From assembly GCA_910588905.1 (NCBI GenBank), contig CAJURZ010000002.1:62001-126000 (forward strand): 64,000 nt of DNA, read 5' to 3'. How positions within the stretch are numbered: position 1 is the stretch's first letter; each line of letters opens with the position of its first letter. Under the pieces are notes generated by a model, which had not been told where the DNA came from, searched no databases, and saw nothing but the letters and a program-made list of their open reading frames with translations. The position numbers were made by a program, and so were the translations under genes. This document shows, in pieces, positions 34,430-42,444 of the stretch. Source of the stretch: an uncultured Eggerthellaceae bacterium (lineage in GTDB: Bacteria > Actinomycetota > Coriobacteriia > Coriobacteriales > Eggerthellaceae).

Positions 34430-34672
34430 TTATTTTAGCGAGAAATACTTGAAATATGTGCACCTTGTGAACTCTATAACCGGTAGAGAGGGGTATCCCC
34501 TGCAACGGTGGCCTGTTTCTGCCCTTGAACGCAACCGTTGCCGAACCGAAAGCCAACCTCCACGGATGGCGGAATGGGACCTTGCTCGCGAATCCGGGCC
34601 GAGCACGTTCGACCCCTATGAGAGCGTTGCGTTCTCTATCGATCCATCCAAGATCAAGTAGGCATATGATGC
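34430..34672. other. gene-free stretch between dnaK promoter and ferredoxin terminator
   Basis: About 240 bases hold no supported gene: the small open frames on both strands lack ribosome sites. It contains another CTTGAAA half-site at 34448-34454 that could extend the HspR operator, and a short stretch (gagaggggtatcccctg) with local symmetry. Nothing else was recognised. Confidence 0.5.
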
Positions 34673-34701
34673 AAAAAAGAACGCGCCCGTTAAGGCGCGT
34701 T
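34673..34701 (-). terminator. intrinsic terminator of the ferredoxin gene
   Basis: On the minus strand AACGCGCC/GGCGCGTT form an 8-bp stem followed by CTTTTTT, 29 bases after the ferredoxin stop. Confidence 0.92.
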
Positions 34702-34729
34702 CCCCTTACATATATATGTAGTTGCCGAG

Positions 34730-34918
34730 TTAGTCTTCGACGATCTCCGGGATGGCGCCCATGGGGCACTCTTCGACGCAGTCGCCACAAGCGATGCAAG
34801 CGTCCTCGTTCACCGCTTCTGCCGTCCCGTCCACGACCTCGAGAACCTCCTGGGGGCATGCATCAACACAGATGCCGCAGCCGATGCACTCGTCAGCTTC
34901 GATTACTGGATGTGACAT
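34730..34918 (-). CDS. 2[4Fe-4S] ferredoxin
   Basis: This 62-residue ferredoxin has two classical cluster motifs, CIGCGICVDACP and CIACGDCVEECP, an acidic overall charge and the symmetrical clostridial-type fold. It is a low-potential electron carrier for anaerobic enzymes. AAGGAG precedes the ATG by five bases, and a strong terminator follows, so it is a single-gene transcript. Confidence 0.97.
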   Translation of the reverse strand: MSHPVIEADECIGCGICVDACPQEVLEVVDGTAEAVNEDACIACGDCVEECPMGAIPEIVED

Positions 34919-35051
34919 TTCGTCTCCTTCTCTTCGGTCATGGACAAGAGCGCATCTCCCCTCTTTCGGTTGATGACTCCATGCGCTCCCTTGCGGTCAG
35001 GCGAAAGATACCATGACCAGAGAGCCTGTCAACCGAGAACCGGCAAAATCA

Positions 35052-35088
35052 AGGGAGCGGTTACGCTCACCGCAAGCGTGCTTCCCTA
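35052..35088 (-). terminator. possible terminator after hypE
   Basis: A two-part hairpin (GCGGT/ACCGC inside AGGGA/TCCCT) lies just beyond the hypE stop and is followed on the minus strand by tgatttt. The stem is interrupted. Confidence 0.35.
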
Positions 35089-35093
35089 GCCCC

Positions 35094-36119
35094 TCAGCAG
35101 ATGCGCGGCAGCTGCTCTCCCACTAACATATCCAGGATTCGCGTGCCTCCGAAAGCGGTGCGCAGGAGCACACGCGGTCGGCCGCTCGGCTGTACCTCTT
35201 GAGCGTGGCCGATCACACGAGCATCCTTGCCATAGGGAGAGGTGCGCATGGCTGTCAAGGCTGCTTCAGCCTGGTCTTGGGGCACTGCGCAGACCATCTT
35301 CCCCTCGTTCGCCACCTGGAGCACGTCGTAGCCGAGCATCTCGCAAGCCCCGGCAACAGCGCTCTTCACGGGAACCTTCGCTTCTTCGATAAGGATCTCC
35401 ACCCCCGACTGGTCAGCCAGCTCATTCAGCGTAGAAGCCAGGCCGCCCCGCGTGGGATCACGGAAGCAGCGTACCTCAGGGGCTGCAGCCAATACCGCAG
35501 CGATCATGGAGTTCAAAGGGGCTGCGTCGCTTTCGATATCCGCTGAGAAGCCGAGGCCTTCCCGGCAGCTCATGATGGTGATGCCGTGGTCCCCCAGCGT
35601 GCCGCTCACGAGGATAGCATCCCCCGGGCGGATGTTCGCTCCGGACAGGTCCACGCCTTCGGGTACGAAGCCGATGCCGCTCGTATTGATGAAGACGCCA
35701 TCGCCATGGCCCCGGTTCACCACCTTCGTATCCCCCGTCACGATGCGGACCCTAGCCTCTTTCGCCACCTTCGCCATGGATGCGCAGATACGGCGCAGGT
35801 CCTCCATGGGAAGGCCCTCCTCGAGGATGAACCCGCAGGTGAGGTAGGCGGGCACGGCCCCTGAGGTGGCCACATCGTTCACGGTGCCGCACACGGCCAG
35901 ATGTCCGATATCCCCACCAGGGAAGAACAGGGGTGATACGACGAAGGAATCCGTAGAACAGGCGATGCGCTCTCCGGGCTTCGGCGCGGGCAGCACGGCA
36001 GCATCATTGCCTTCAAGGAGCTCATCGGTCCCATAGGCCTCGAAGAACACCTCGTCGATGATGCGCTTCATCATGGACCCACCGCTGCCGTGGCCCAGCA
36101 TCACCGTCTCATCTGCCAT
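35094..36119 (-). CDS. hypE: hydrogenase maturation protein HypE
   Basis: This 341-residue protein dehydrates HypF-made thiocarbamate to thiocyanate on its C-terminal cysteine for the CN ligands of [NiFe] hydrogenase. Visible are LGHGSGGSMMKRIIDEVF, EGNDAAVLPAP, STDSFVVSPLFFPGGDIG, GDTKVVNRGHGDGVFIN and the diagnostic C-terminal PRIC with terminal Cys. The AIR-synthase fold is shared with PurM and SelD, but the PRIC end is specific to HypE. It lies downstream of nikR (44-base gap) and of a small helical protein gene, all on one strand. No other hyp or hydrogenase gene is in the window. Confidence 0.95.
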   Translation of the reverse strand: MADETVMLGHGSGGSMMKRIIDEVFFEAYGTDELLEGNDAAVLPAPKPGERIACSTDSFVVSPLFFPGGDIGHLAVCGTVNDVATSGAVPAYLTCGFILEEGLPMEDLRRICASMAKVAKEARVRIVTGDTKVVNRGHGDGVFINTSGIGFVPEGVDLSGANIRPGDAILVSGTLGDHGITIMSCREGLGFSADIESDAAPLNSMIAAVLAAAPEVRCFRDPTRGGLASTLNELADQSGVEILIEEAKVPVKSAVAGACEMLGYDVLQVANEGKMVCAVPQDQAEAALTAMRTSPYGKDARVIGHAQEVQPSGRPRVLLRTAFGGTRILDMLVGEQLPRIC

Positions 36120-36163
36120 ATCAGCTCCTCTTCTTCACTCGGGGCATGCAGCTAGCGCCGGGA

Positions 36164-36631
36164 TCAACCGACGGAAGCCAACACCAGCTTGCCGTTGCGT
36201 ACGCCCTTGGTGCCCAAGATCATGTTCGCCACCGTTTGGATGAGCTCCGTTTCTCCCCGCAGCACGATGACCTCCAGACAGGTGTGGTGATCCACATGGA
36301 CATGCATCGTGGAGACCACGTTGTCGAAATAGTCATGTTGGATGGTATGGAGCTTATCGTTCAGGTCTGAGGAATGATGATCGTAGACGATGGTGAGGGT
36401 CCCCATCACGATGGTCCCCGGTACGGCAGACCGCTCCTCCACCAACGCTTCGCGAACCAGGTCACGGATGACCTCGCTGCGATTCTTGGCCAACCCACGC
36501 CGAGCCACCAGTTGATCGAAATCCATCAGCAGGTCTTCGGGCATGGCCACGGAGAACCGCATGAGATCATTGGTCTTAGGGCGCTTCTTGAGATGGTCCG
36601 CAGTCTTGTCTGAAAGCACAGGACGACTCAC
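36164..36631 (-). CDS. nikR: nickel-responsive regulator NikR
   Basis: This 155-residue protein has a ribbon-helix-helix N-terminus (MRFSVAMPEDLLMDFDQLVA and NRSEVIRDLVREAL) and a C-terminal ACT-like nickel domain. HVHVDHHTCLEVIVLRG shows the His, His, Cys nickel ligands; a further HH is at YDHH. Ni-NikR represses nickel uptake and hydrogenase genes. I favour the GTG at 36631, preceded by AGGGG; the frame stays open to 36703, where a GTG abuts the previous gene without a ribosome site. About 30 residues precede the RHH strand, longer than in E. coli NikR. Its place before hypE suggests nickel control of hydrogenase maturation. Confidence 0.92.
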   Translation of the reverse strand: MSRPVLSDKTADHLKKRPKTNDLMRFSVAMPEDLLMDFDQLVARRGLAKNRSEVIRDLVREALVEERSAVPGTIVMGTLTIVYDHHSSDLNDKLHTIQHDYFDNVVSTMHVHVDHHTCLEVIVLRGETELIQTVANMILGTKGVRNGKLVLASVG

Positions 36632-36706
36632 AGCGTGCCCCTGCCCCTGATCGGGAGGGACCTGGAACCTCTGCTGGGCTTGGTCTGTCTTCGGATGAGG
36701 CACTGG

Positions 36707-36961
36707 CTAGACCAAGTTCACTTCAACACCGCCCGCAGCCTGAGCATCATCCTCGATGGCATCCTTCGCCTCATCCAGCAGGGCACGGACATCGTCCATC
36801 AAGGATTGAGCAGCGTGGAGCTTGGACCCCACCGTCTCATAGCCTGCATCCTCTGCTGTATGAGCCAGGTTATGCACCTGGCGGCGGCTCACCTTGCACA
36901 GGTCATCGATCATCTCGATCATCGTCTCAAGCTGGCCGGTGTTCACCCCGTTCGTGCACAT
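36707..36961 (-). CDS. small helical protein upstream of nikR
   Basis: This 84-residue protein was not recognised. It is predicted to be almost wholly alpha-helical and acidic (DDVRALLDEAKDAIEDDAQ), with two cysteines (positions 2 and 22) and several His residues in the first half (RRQVHNLAHTAEDAG). GGAGGAG lies six bases before the ATG. It ends a few bases before the nikR frame, so it is probably in the nikR-hypE transcript. A metal-binding or carrier role is possible but not shown. Confidence 0.7.
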   Translation of the reverse strand: MCTNGVNTGQLETMIEMIDDLCKVSRRQVHNLAHTAEDAGYETVGSKLHAAQSLMDDVRALLDEAKDAIEDDAQAAGGVEVNLV

Positions 36962-37039
36962 GGGCTTCTCCTCCTATGGCTCTTCGCGTTCTTGCTATCA
37001 TGCTCTCAGCTATCCCTCTTCAGGCAGCTAGGAAGCAGT

Positions 37040-37498
37040 GTGAATAGTAACAGGAATGGTAACATCTACGGGTTCAATGCCGCAAGCGCGCTGAAGGCCT
37101 ATGGAGCCTTCGCGAAGGGTACGCCGAACAGCACCTTGGCAGTGCTCTCTGCCCGGAAGCTCTCCGATGCTGCAACCTCCGCCCTCACCAACTCCGCGAA
37201 GCGGCTGGGCTTCGGCACCGATATCCTCTGGATCCAGACCACCGCTGAGGGTGAAGGTCCATTGGATGCAGCGGGCTTGCGCAAGCTGCTCATCGGCTGC
37301 GACCCCGTGGCTGTGGTGGTCATTGGCGCCCAAAGCGCCCGCCTGGTCGAAGAGGCATTCGCAGCCCCCTGCAAGCCGGACGCGGTGAATCACGTGTTCG
37401 GTCGAACCACCGTTGCCTTCGCCGACTTCGAGGCCATGCTCTCCGAAGCCGATGAGAAGCAGAAGGCCTGGTCACTGCTGAAGAAGCTCACCTCTTAA
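37040..37498 (+). CDS. uncharacterised protein, uracil-glycosylase-like size but unassigned
   Basis: This 152-residue protein was not recognised. It looks like a Rossmann-type alpha/beta fold. VAVVVIGAQSARLVEEAF forms a strand-turn-helix, preceded by FGTDILWIQTTAEGEGPLDA with GLRKLLIGCDP. I start at the GTG at 37040, with AGGAAG just upstream and a TATCAT-like -10 near 36998; the longer frame overlaps genes on the other strand. It is divergent from the 84-residue protein/nikR/hypE unit and upstream of the CIRCE-controlled hsp20. No active-site motif can be named. Confidence 0.65.
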   Translation: MNSNRNGNIYGFNAASALKAYGAFAKGTPNSTLAVLSARKLSDAATSALTNSAKRLGFGTDILWIQTTAEGEGPLDAAGLRKLLIGCDPVAVVVIGAQSARLVEEAFAAPCKPDAVNHVFGRTTVAFADFEAMLSEADEKQKAWSLLKKLTS

Positions 37499-37536
37499 GC
37501 CGAACGATCACCGAACATTTGTATGTTCTGTGAAGA

Positions 37537-37563
37537 TTAGCACTCGGGGGTTGAGAGTGCTAA
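37537..37563 (+). promoter_or_regulatory. perfect CIRCE operator and hsp20 promoter
   Basis: TTAGCACTC-N9-GAGTGCTAA is an exact CIRCE, the HrcA repressor site. It overlaps a possible -35 TTGAGA (37551-37556), which is 17 bp from CATACT (37574-37579). The leader to the hsp20 start is about 105 bases. hrcA is not in the window. Confidence 0.95.
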
Positions 37564-37691
37564 TCCCCTGATGCATACTGTCACACGAAAGAGAAACAGC
37601 ACCTTCGCTGACCGGCCCGTTCGATACGTTTAGATGCGAAACCCTCAGAGATGATGATGCGAAGGATGCCCGCGAAAAAAGGAGATCCATC

Positions 37692-38210
37692 ATGCAGATG
37701 ATCATGCCGTACCGGCGTAGGCGCCGCCCCTATTCCCTTGGCTTTCCCGCAGGTCCTATGATGCCTCAGGGAATGCACAAGTTCGATGCTGCTTCCATCA
37801 TGAAGACGGACATCAGCCAGACCGAAGAGGGCTATCAGCTCTCCATGGAGCTCCCCGGCTTCTCGAAAGAGGATGTCCAGCTTGAGCTCAAGGATGGCTA
37901 CCTGATCGTATCCGCCGAGATGAGCTCTCAGACCGAGGAAGCTCCGCAGGCACAAGCTGAGGAATCCGTTCCTGCTCAGGATCAGGCTGAAGGCTCTGGC
38001 CAGGAAGAGAAGTCTTCTGAGCCCGCCCAGACCTGGGTCCGCCGCGAGCGCTTCTTCGGCAGCTGCCAGCGTTCCTTCTACATGGGCGAGGACATCGACG
38101 AGGAGCACATCTCTGCCAAGTTCGAGAACGGCCTTTTGAACGTCACCGTTCCGAAGCTGGCCGTTGAGGAGGCTCCTGAGCAGAAGAAGCTCATCGAGAT
38201 CCAAGGTTAA
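37692..38210 (+). CDS. small heat-shock protein (Hsp20/alpha-crystallin)
   Basis: This 172-residue holdase has the alpha-crystallin domain: MKTDISQTEEGYQLSMELPG and FSKEDVQLELKDGYLIVSAE, then FYMGEDIDEEHISAKFENGL and LNVTVPK. A Gln/Glu/Ala-rich loop of about 40 residues sits between beta strands, longer than usual. AAAGGAG precedes the ATG. It is controlled by a perfect CIRCE element, unlike the HspR-type dnaK operon 3 kb away. Confidence 0.95.
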   Translation: MQMIMPYRRRRRPYSLGFPAGPMMPQGMHKFDAASIMKTDISQTEEGYQLSMELPGFSKEDVQLELKDGYLIVSAEMSSQTEEAPQAQAEESVPAQDQAEGSGQEEKSSEPAQTWVRRERFFGSCQRSFYMGEDIDEEHISAKFENGLLNVTVPKLAVEEAPEQKKLIEIQG

Positions 38211-38259
38211 GGCACTACCACTCCTGACATACCCATATCGAGGTTCCCCCCTTTCTCCT

Positions 38260-38287
38260 GAAGAGCCAGCCACCGCGCTGGCTCTTC
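38260..38287. terminator. bidirectional terminator between hsp20 and mtnN
   Basis: A perfect 11-bp stem GAAGAGCCAGC/GCTGGCTCTTC with a 6-base loop lies between the convergent hsp20 and mtnN stops. No T run follows on either side. Confidence 0.7.
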
Positions 38288-38315
38288 GCCTATCTACCCG
38301 AGAAAGGATGCCGGT

Positions 38316-39032
38316 TCAGCCCTGGAGCAGGTGGCACACGACAGCCGCGCAATCCCGAGCGGCTTGCTCTTCGAAGACGGGATAGTCCACCGCATCCGAG
38401 CCATCGGCTTTGTCGGATATGGCGCGGATGATGGCCCAAGGGATCTGGTTCACCGAGCAGACCTGCGCGATGGCAGCCCCCTCCATCTCACAGCCCACGG
38501 CTCCGAAGACGCGCGCGATGCGCTCCTTCTCTGCAGCGTCCCGTACGAAGCGGTCCGCTGAGGCGATGCGGCCCCGGTGGACGGCAGCCTTCGTGGACGA
38601 GCTCGCCGCCTGGGCAAGCTCTTCGCTCAAGATGGCATCAGCAAGGAAGGTCTGGGGCATGCCTGGCGTCTGCCCTGGCTCATAGCCCAGGTTGCATACG
38701 TCCATGGCCCAGTTGACCGCATCCGTAGCCACCACCATATCCCCGATATCCATGGCAGCATCCAAAGACCCTGCCACACCCGTGTTGACGACAGCCTGAA
38801 CATCGAAGCGGCTGATCAGCAACTGGGCGCAAGCGGCGGCATTCACCATGCCCACACCGCTGCGCACGACCACACAGGGTGCAGAGCCGATGGACCCTTC
38901 CCAGAATTCCATGCCCGCAAGAGCGGTGACGAGCGGCTGGGCGGACGAGTCGCTGTCAGTCATGGCCTGGTGCAGGAGCGATACCTCCACATCCATGGCA
39001 CCGATGATGCCGAAGCGAAGGGAGCGATCCAT
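38316..39032 (-). CDS. mtnN: 5'-methylthioadenosine/S-adenosylhomocysteine nucleosidase
   Basis: This 238-residue nucleosidase (Pfs) cleaves the adenine from SAH and MTA. Visible are FGIIGAMDVEVSLL with the catalytic Glu, VVVRSGVGMVNAA, VVNTGVAGSLDAAMDIGDMV, the ribose-binding EMEGAAIAQVC and IRAISDKADG with the catalytic Asp. I choose the ATG at 39032, with GGAGG ten bases upstream; a GTG at 39041 overlaps the luxS stop. Coupled to luxS, it forms the two-step SAH to homocysteine pathway. Confidence 0.95.
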   Translation of the reverse strand: MDRSLRFGIIGAMDVEVSLLHQAMTDSDSSAQPLVTALAGMEFWEGSIGSAPCVVVRSGVGMVNAAACAQLLISRFDVQAVVNTGVAGSLDAAMDIGDMVVATDAVNWAMDVCNLGYEPGQTPGMPQTFLADAILSEELAQAASSSTKAAVHRGRIASADRFVRDAAEKERIARVFGAVGCEMEGAAIAQVCSVNQIPWAIIRAISDKADGSDAVDYPVFEEQAARDCAAVVCHLLQG

Positions 39033-39037
39033 GGCGC

Positions 39038-39541
39038 TCACGCCTCCGGGTCCAAGAGCGCAGGGTAGCGCCGGTGGGCCTCGTCAAGCCGGGACAGCGT
39101 CTCGTGCCCATAGCGGCGCGCCCACCATTGGGCCTGGGCAAGATCAGAATCATGATAGTTGCCGCACTCCTCTGGGGAAGCTCCTGGCACGTCCCCTTCG
39201 AAATCCTGGGCGAATGCGAAGAAGCGCGTGACGAGAGGAGCGATATCCTCCACCGACACATCGCCGAAGACCACCAGATAGAAGCCGGTTCGGCAGCCCA
39301 TGGGTCCGAAGTAGATCACCCGGTCCTTCCATTCCTCATCATTGCGGAGGAACGTCGCCCCCAAGTGCTCCAACGCATGGACGGCAGCGGTATCCATCAC
39401 AGGCTCCCTATTCGGGGCCGTCATGCGCAGATCGAACGTAGTGGTCACGCAGCCAGAGATAGGGTCAGCATCCTGACGCGACAGATAGATGCCCGGCTCC
39501 AGCAGCCTATGGTCTACGGTAAAGCTCGCTATCTTCTCCAT
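39038..39541 (-). CDS. luxS: S-ribosylhomocysteine lyase LuxS
   Basis: This 167-residue Fe/Zn enzyme splits S-ribosylhomocysteine to homocysteine and DPD, the AI-2 precursor. Metal ligands are visible in VHALEHLGATFLR (His-x3-His) and EECGNYHDSD (Cys). The catalytic Cys is in GPMGCRTGFY. I start at the ATG at 39541 (GAGGAGACC upstream), which gives the usual MEKIASFTVDH front. Confidence 0.96.
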   Translation of the reverse strand: MEKIASFTVDHRLLEPGIYLSRQDADPISGCVTTTFDLRMTAPNREPVMDTAAVHALEHLGATFLRNDEEWKDRVIYFGPMGCRTGFYLVVFGDVSVEDIAPLVTRFFAFAQDFEGDVPGASPEECGNYHDSDLAQAQWWARRYGHETLSRLDEAHRRYPALLDPEA

Positions 39542-39646
39542 GGGAGGTCTCCTCATCTGCAAGAGGCTGTATATTCACTGATTATATCTTGGGCTCTGAG
39601 GTTAGAATATGACCATATCCATTCCGATAGCGACATGGAGACCAAG

Positions 39647-40801
39647 ATGGTCGAGAACACGAACTCTGAGCCTCAGAACCAGTCAGAAGCCCAGGGCACG
39701 CCCCAACCTCAGCAATCTCAAGCCGCAGCCGTTCAACCGGCTCAGGCCGCCTCAGAGCAACCTGCCCCAACACCGGAACCCCAGCCTGCTGCAGCTCCCC
39801 AACCTGAGGCCACCCCTCAGGCACAACCGACTCCTCAGCCTGTAGCAGGCGAAGCTGCACCGGCTCCGGCTGCTCAGCCCATGACCACGCCCACAGCGGC
39901 TCCCGCAGCCATGCCCGGTCAGCAACCCATGGGTCAACCCATGCCTGCCCCCGCATCTCAGCCTAGCCCCACCAGCGCGTTGGTCTGTGGCATCTTGGCC
40001 ATCGTCTTCTGCTTCATCCCCATCGTAGGCATCGCGCTGGGCATCGTGGCCATCGTGCTTGCTGGGAAGTACTTCAAGGCGGGCGGCACGCTGGGCCAGG
40101 GCAAAGCCGGACGCATCTGCGGCATCGTAGGCATCGTGCTCTCCATCGTCATGATCGTGGTCAACTGCATCCTCATCTTCACGGCTCTGACCGTGCTTGA
40201 TGACTATGGCAGCTCCAGCCAGTACATCAGCACCAGCACCGAGCAATCCCAACGCTCCACCCCTCCCGCCACGAGCCTCGATGAGGCTGAAGAGGCCGTC
40301 GCTGCCGCGGCGAATGCTAAGCTCGACCTCCTCAAGCAGAAGGATCCCGCTACGGTCCAGGCCCTCCAAGCCATGGCTGAGGCTACGTTCACCGATAGCT
40401 TCGATAACCTTGAAAAGGGCATCACCATGGAAGACTGCGGCATCGTGCCCAGCGCCTACATCGACATGCTGCTGACCGGCTTTGACTATGAGCCTTCTTC
40501 GGTCTTCGCTGACACCGAAGTGGCCGGGGCTGAAGGCAGAGCAAGCTATGACATCACCTGCAAGTCCCTCTCCGAAGCCATCAACACTGCCCTTGATACC
40601 CTTACGGAAGATGATGCCTTCTATACGCTCCCTCTGGATGAGCAGAAGCTCAGGTTGGGCACCATCATCATGGAGAGCATAGAGGCCGCGCCCGTGGTAG
40701 ATGACGAGTACATGAGCATTGACCTCACCTATGATGGCACTGCCTGGGTGGTCGATCCTGAGAGCTGGGATGACGAGATGGAGTACTACTTCGGATTCTA
40801 G
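39647..40801 (+). CDS. Pro/Gln-rich protein with DUF4190-like membrane domain
   Basis: This 384-residue protein has an N-terminal tail of about 105 residues that is almost only Pro, Gln, Ala, Glu and Thr. Next come two membrane helices of DUF4190 type (SALVCGILAIVFCFIPIVGI and GIVGIVLSIVMIVVNCILIF) with the conserved GKAGRI loop. A C-terminal domain of about 190 residues outside the membrane resembles lipoprotein-type sensor or lid domains (EEAVAAAANAKLDLLKQKDP). I use the ATG at 39647, with GGAG upstream; ATG 39635 is also possible. Function is unknown. The architecture echoes the 12.4-kb protein and the sortase. Confidence 0.78.
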   Translation: MVENTNSEPQNQSEAQGTPQPQQSQAAAVQPAQAASEQPAPTPEPQPAAAPQPEATPQAQPTPQPVAGEAAPAPAAQPMTTPTAAPAAMPGQQPMGQPMPAPASQPSPTSALVCGILAIVFCFIPIVGIALGIVAIVLAGKYFKAGGTLGQGKAGRICGIVGIVLSIVMIVVNCILIFTALTVLDDYGSSSQYISTSTEQSQRSTPPATSLDEAEEAVAAAANAKLDLLKQKDPATVQALQAMAEATFTDSFDNLEKGITMEDCGIVPSAYIDMLLTGFDYEPSSVFADTEVAGAEGRASYDITCKSLSEAINTALDTLTEDDAFYTLPLDEQKLRLGTIIMESIEAAPVVDDEYMSIDLTYDGTAWVVDPESWDDEMEYYFGF

Positions 40802-40855
40802 GGGGGTTCCTCTCTTGCAGACGTGCTTCGGTTGCGTCCCCCATCCTGATCGATC

Positions 40856-40881
40856 AAGGGCGGCACTCAGGTGCCGCCCTT
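40856..40881. terminator. terminator between DUF4190-like gene and dms operon
   Basis: A perfect 11-bp stem AAGGGCGGCAC/GTGCCGCCCTT with a 4-base loop is followed by CTTGTTG on the plus strand. It is also placed to stop transcription from the convergent dms operon. Confidence 0.8.
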
Positions 40882-40929
40882 CTTGTTGCTCGCCAAGCGT
40901 CGCAACGCATCCTTACCCGTGGGGGTCGA

Positions 40930-41796
40930 TCAGAGGCCCACGGTCATATGGATCAAATAGAACTGGAAGCGCATGAGGAACAGTCCCGCCAGCATGAGAC
41001 CCGCAGCGGTCACGGGCATCCAAAGGGGTGCTTCACCCTTCCAGGCCACTGCCTTGAGGGCCAACAGCAGCCCCGCTGACCCCAAGATGCCGAAGAGACC
41101 GATCATCGGTCCGAAGGCAGGAGCCAGATCCGCAGCTGAGGTGAGCGCATTCTGCATCTCAGGCAACACGGCATTCCAGAGCAGATATGCGATGAGAGCG
41201 CCTATGAACGCCAACATCGCGAGGATGAGATACCCGAACCCGAGCCGATGCCCTTCAGTGAAGAATCCGGCGAACCGAAAGCCGCAGAGGGCCAACAGCG
41301 CACCTCCCGCGAACGCACCGAACCAGATGGTCACAGGGGTGAAGAGAGAGTTCCACGTAAGGATGGTCTCGGCATCGTAGGCCAAAGCGATGGCTCCGGT
41401 AAGCACCAATCCGAGCACAGAGACGATGGCAGCGAGGATTCGCCGGAGCGCCACCCGAGGCTTGCCATCAGAGAAGGAAGTCAACCAGAAGACGCCCGCA
41501 GCCCCCAAGAAGACCACGCCGCAGATAACCTCGTTCGAAAGCGGGCTGCGGCCGAAGCCAGTGATGACATAGAGTGCGTTCGCCGGATTGCCTAGATGCG
41601 TAGCCGAAGCCACCAGACCCACCATGGCCACCACGATGGGGATGCAGAGGAACCGGTCCAAGCGCACGCGAGCCGTCGGTTCCATCCCCTGACCCTTCGC
41701 GATGAGCGGAAGCGCCATCAACCCGTAGGCCACCGCCCCTGCGGGACCTAAGGTAGTGAAGAGCACCAAGGTTATCTCGGATAAGGCAGTTTCCAT
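40930..41796 (-). CDS. dmsC: DmsC-family membrane anchor (distal copy)
   Basis: This 288-residue protein with eight predicted helices anchors a DmsAB-type enzyme and oxidises menaquinol. Family features are LVLFTTLGPAGAVAYGL, HLGNPANALYVITGFGRSPL and SNEVICGVVFLGAAG, and the C-terminal MRFQFYLIHMTVGL. The start at 41796 is four bases after the dmsD stop. It is the second anchor gene in this operon and about as long as the first, with the same overall pattern but clear sequence divergence. Confidence 0.92.
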   Translation of the reverse strand: METALSEITLVLFTTLGPAGAVAYGLMALPLIAKGQGMEPTARVRLDRFLCIPIVVAMVGLVASATHLGNPANALYVITGFGRSPLSNEVICGVVFLGAAGVFWLTSFSDGKPRVALRRILAAIVSVLGLVLTGAIALAYDAETILTWNSLFTPVTIWFGAFAGGALLALCGFRFAGFFTEGHRLGFGYLILAMLAFIGALIAYLLWNAVLPEMQNALTSAADLAPAFGPMIGLFGILGSAGLLLALKAVAWKGEAPLWMPVTAAGLMLAGLFLMRFQFYLIHMTVGL

Positions 41797-41800
41797 GGCT

Positions 41801-42442
41801 TCAACGGTAGAAGCGCGGGACGGCCACATCCAAGGAGAGGACCTGCTGGATGCCCTCCAAGGATGATGCGGTCAACAGCGCTAGCCCCTGGAAGAAGGGG
41901 TGCTGCGATTCCCGCTGCACCACGCTCAGCAGGTGCGGCCCCCAAGGCAGTAGATGATCAGCGAGATATGCATCCAAGAGCTCTGGACGATGGCGGGTGA
42001 TCCAGCCCATGAGCAAGAGCATGAGGCCGATATGATCTTCGGGTTCTTTCCCATTACCGGGCACCTGGATGCCCGACTCACGGAGCCAAGCACGCAAGGC
42101 CAGCGTAGTAGCACCGAAGATGACGCATTCGCGATCGGTGTACACAGAACCCCAAGGAGGTGCTGCTTTAGGAGCGGGGCCTACGAAGAGCCGCCGGTAT
42201 TCGCTGGTGAGATCCTCATCCACGCCAAAAGCAAGACCCTCATTGATCAAGGTGAAGGCTTCCAAAGCCTGCTTCGGCTCTGCGAACGGCCACTCACGAG
42301 CCGCCTGCTCCACCTCAAGGGCACCGAGCGCCCCATAGAGCGCAGCCGCTTCGTCAGAACCCGGCTCGTAAAGGAAAAGGGGACCGGTAGCCTCCCCTAG
42401 GAAGGCCACCGAATCTAAGATATGTTCGTCGTGTCCGCTCAT
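41801..42442 (-). CDS. dmsD: TorD/DmsD-family molybdoenzyme chaperone
   Basis: This 213-residue cytosolic all-helical chaperone binds the twin-arginine signal of DmsA-type subunits until cofactor insertion. The TorD-family stretch is LTSEYRRLFVGPAPKAAPPW, followed by GSVYTDRECVIFGATTLALR and the EPEDHIGLMLLLMGWI motif. The true start is the ATG at 42442, two bases after the anchor stop; the long upstream frame is a shadow. It sits between two dmsC genes. Confidence 0.92.
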   Translation of the reverse strand: MSGHDEHILDSVAFLGEATGPLFLYEPGSDEAAALYGALGALEVEQAAREWPFAEPKQALEAFTLINEGLAFGVDEDLTSEYRRLFVGPAPKAAPPWGSVYTDRECVIFGATTLALRAWLRESGIQVPGNGKEPEDHIGLMLLLMGWITRHRPELLDAYLADHLLPWGPHLLSVVQRESQHPFFQGLALLTASSLEGIQQVLSLDVAVPRFYR

Positions 42443-42444
42443 GC

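Noticed and set aside
35094..36119. SelD (selenophosphate synthetase) instead of HypE
   Set aside because: The C-terminal PRIC and lack of an N-terminal Cys/Sec catalytic loop identify HypE.
37692..38210. GroES/GroEL operon expected after a CIRCE element
   Set aside because: The downstream protein has an alpha-crystallin domain; no groE gene is present.
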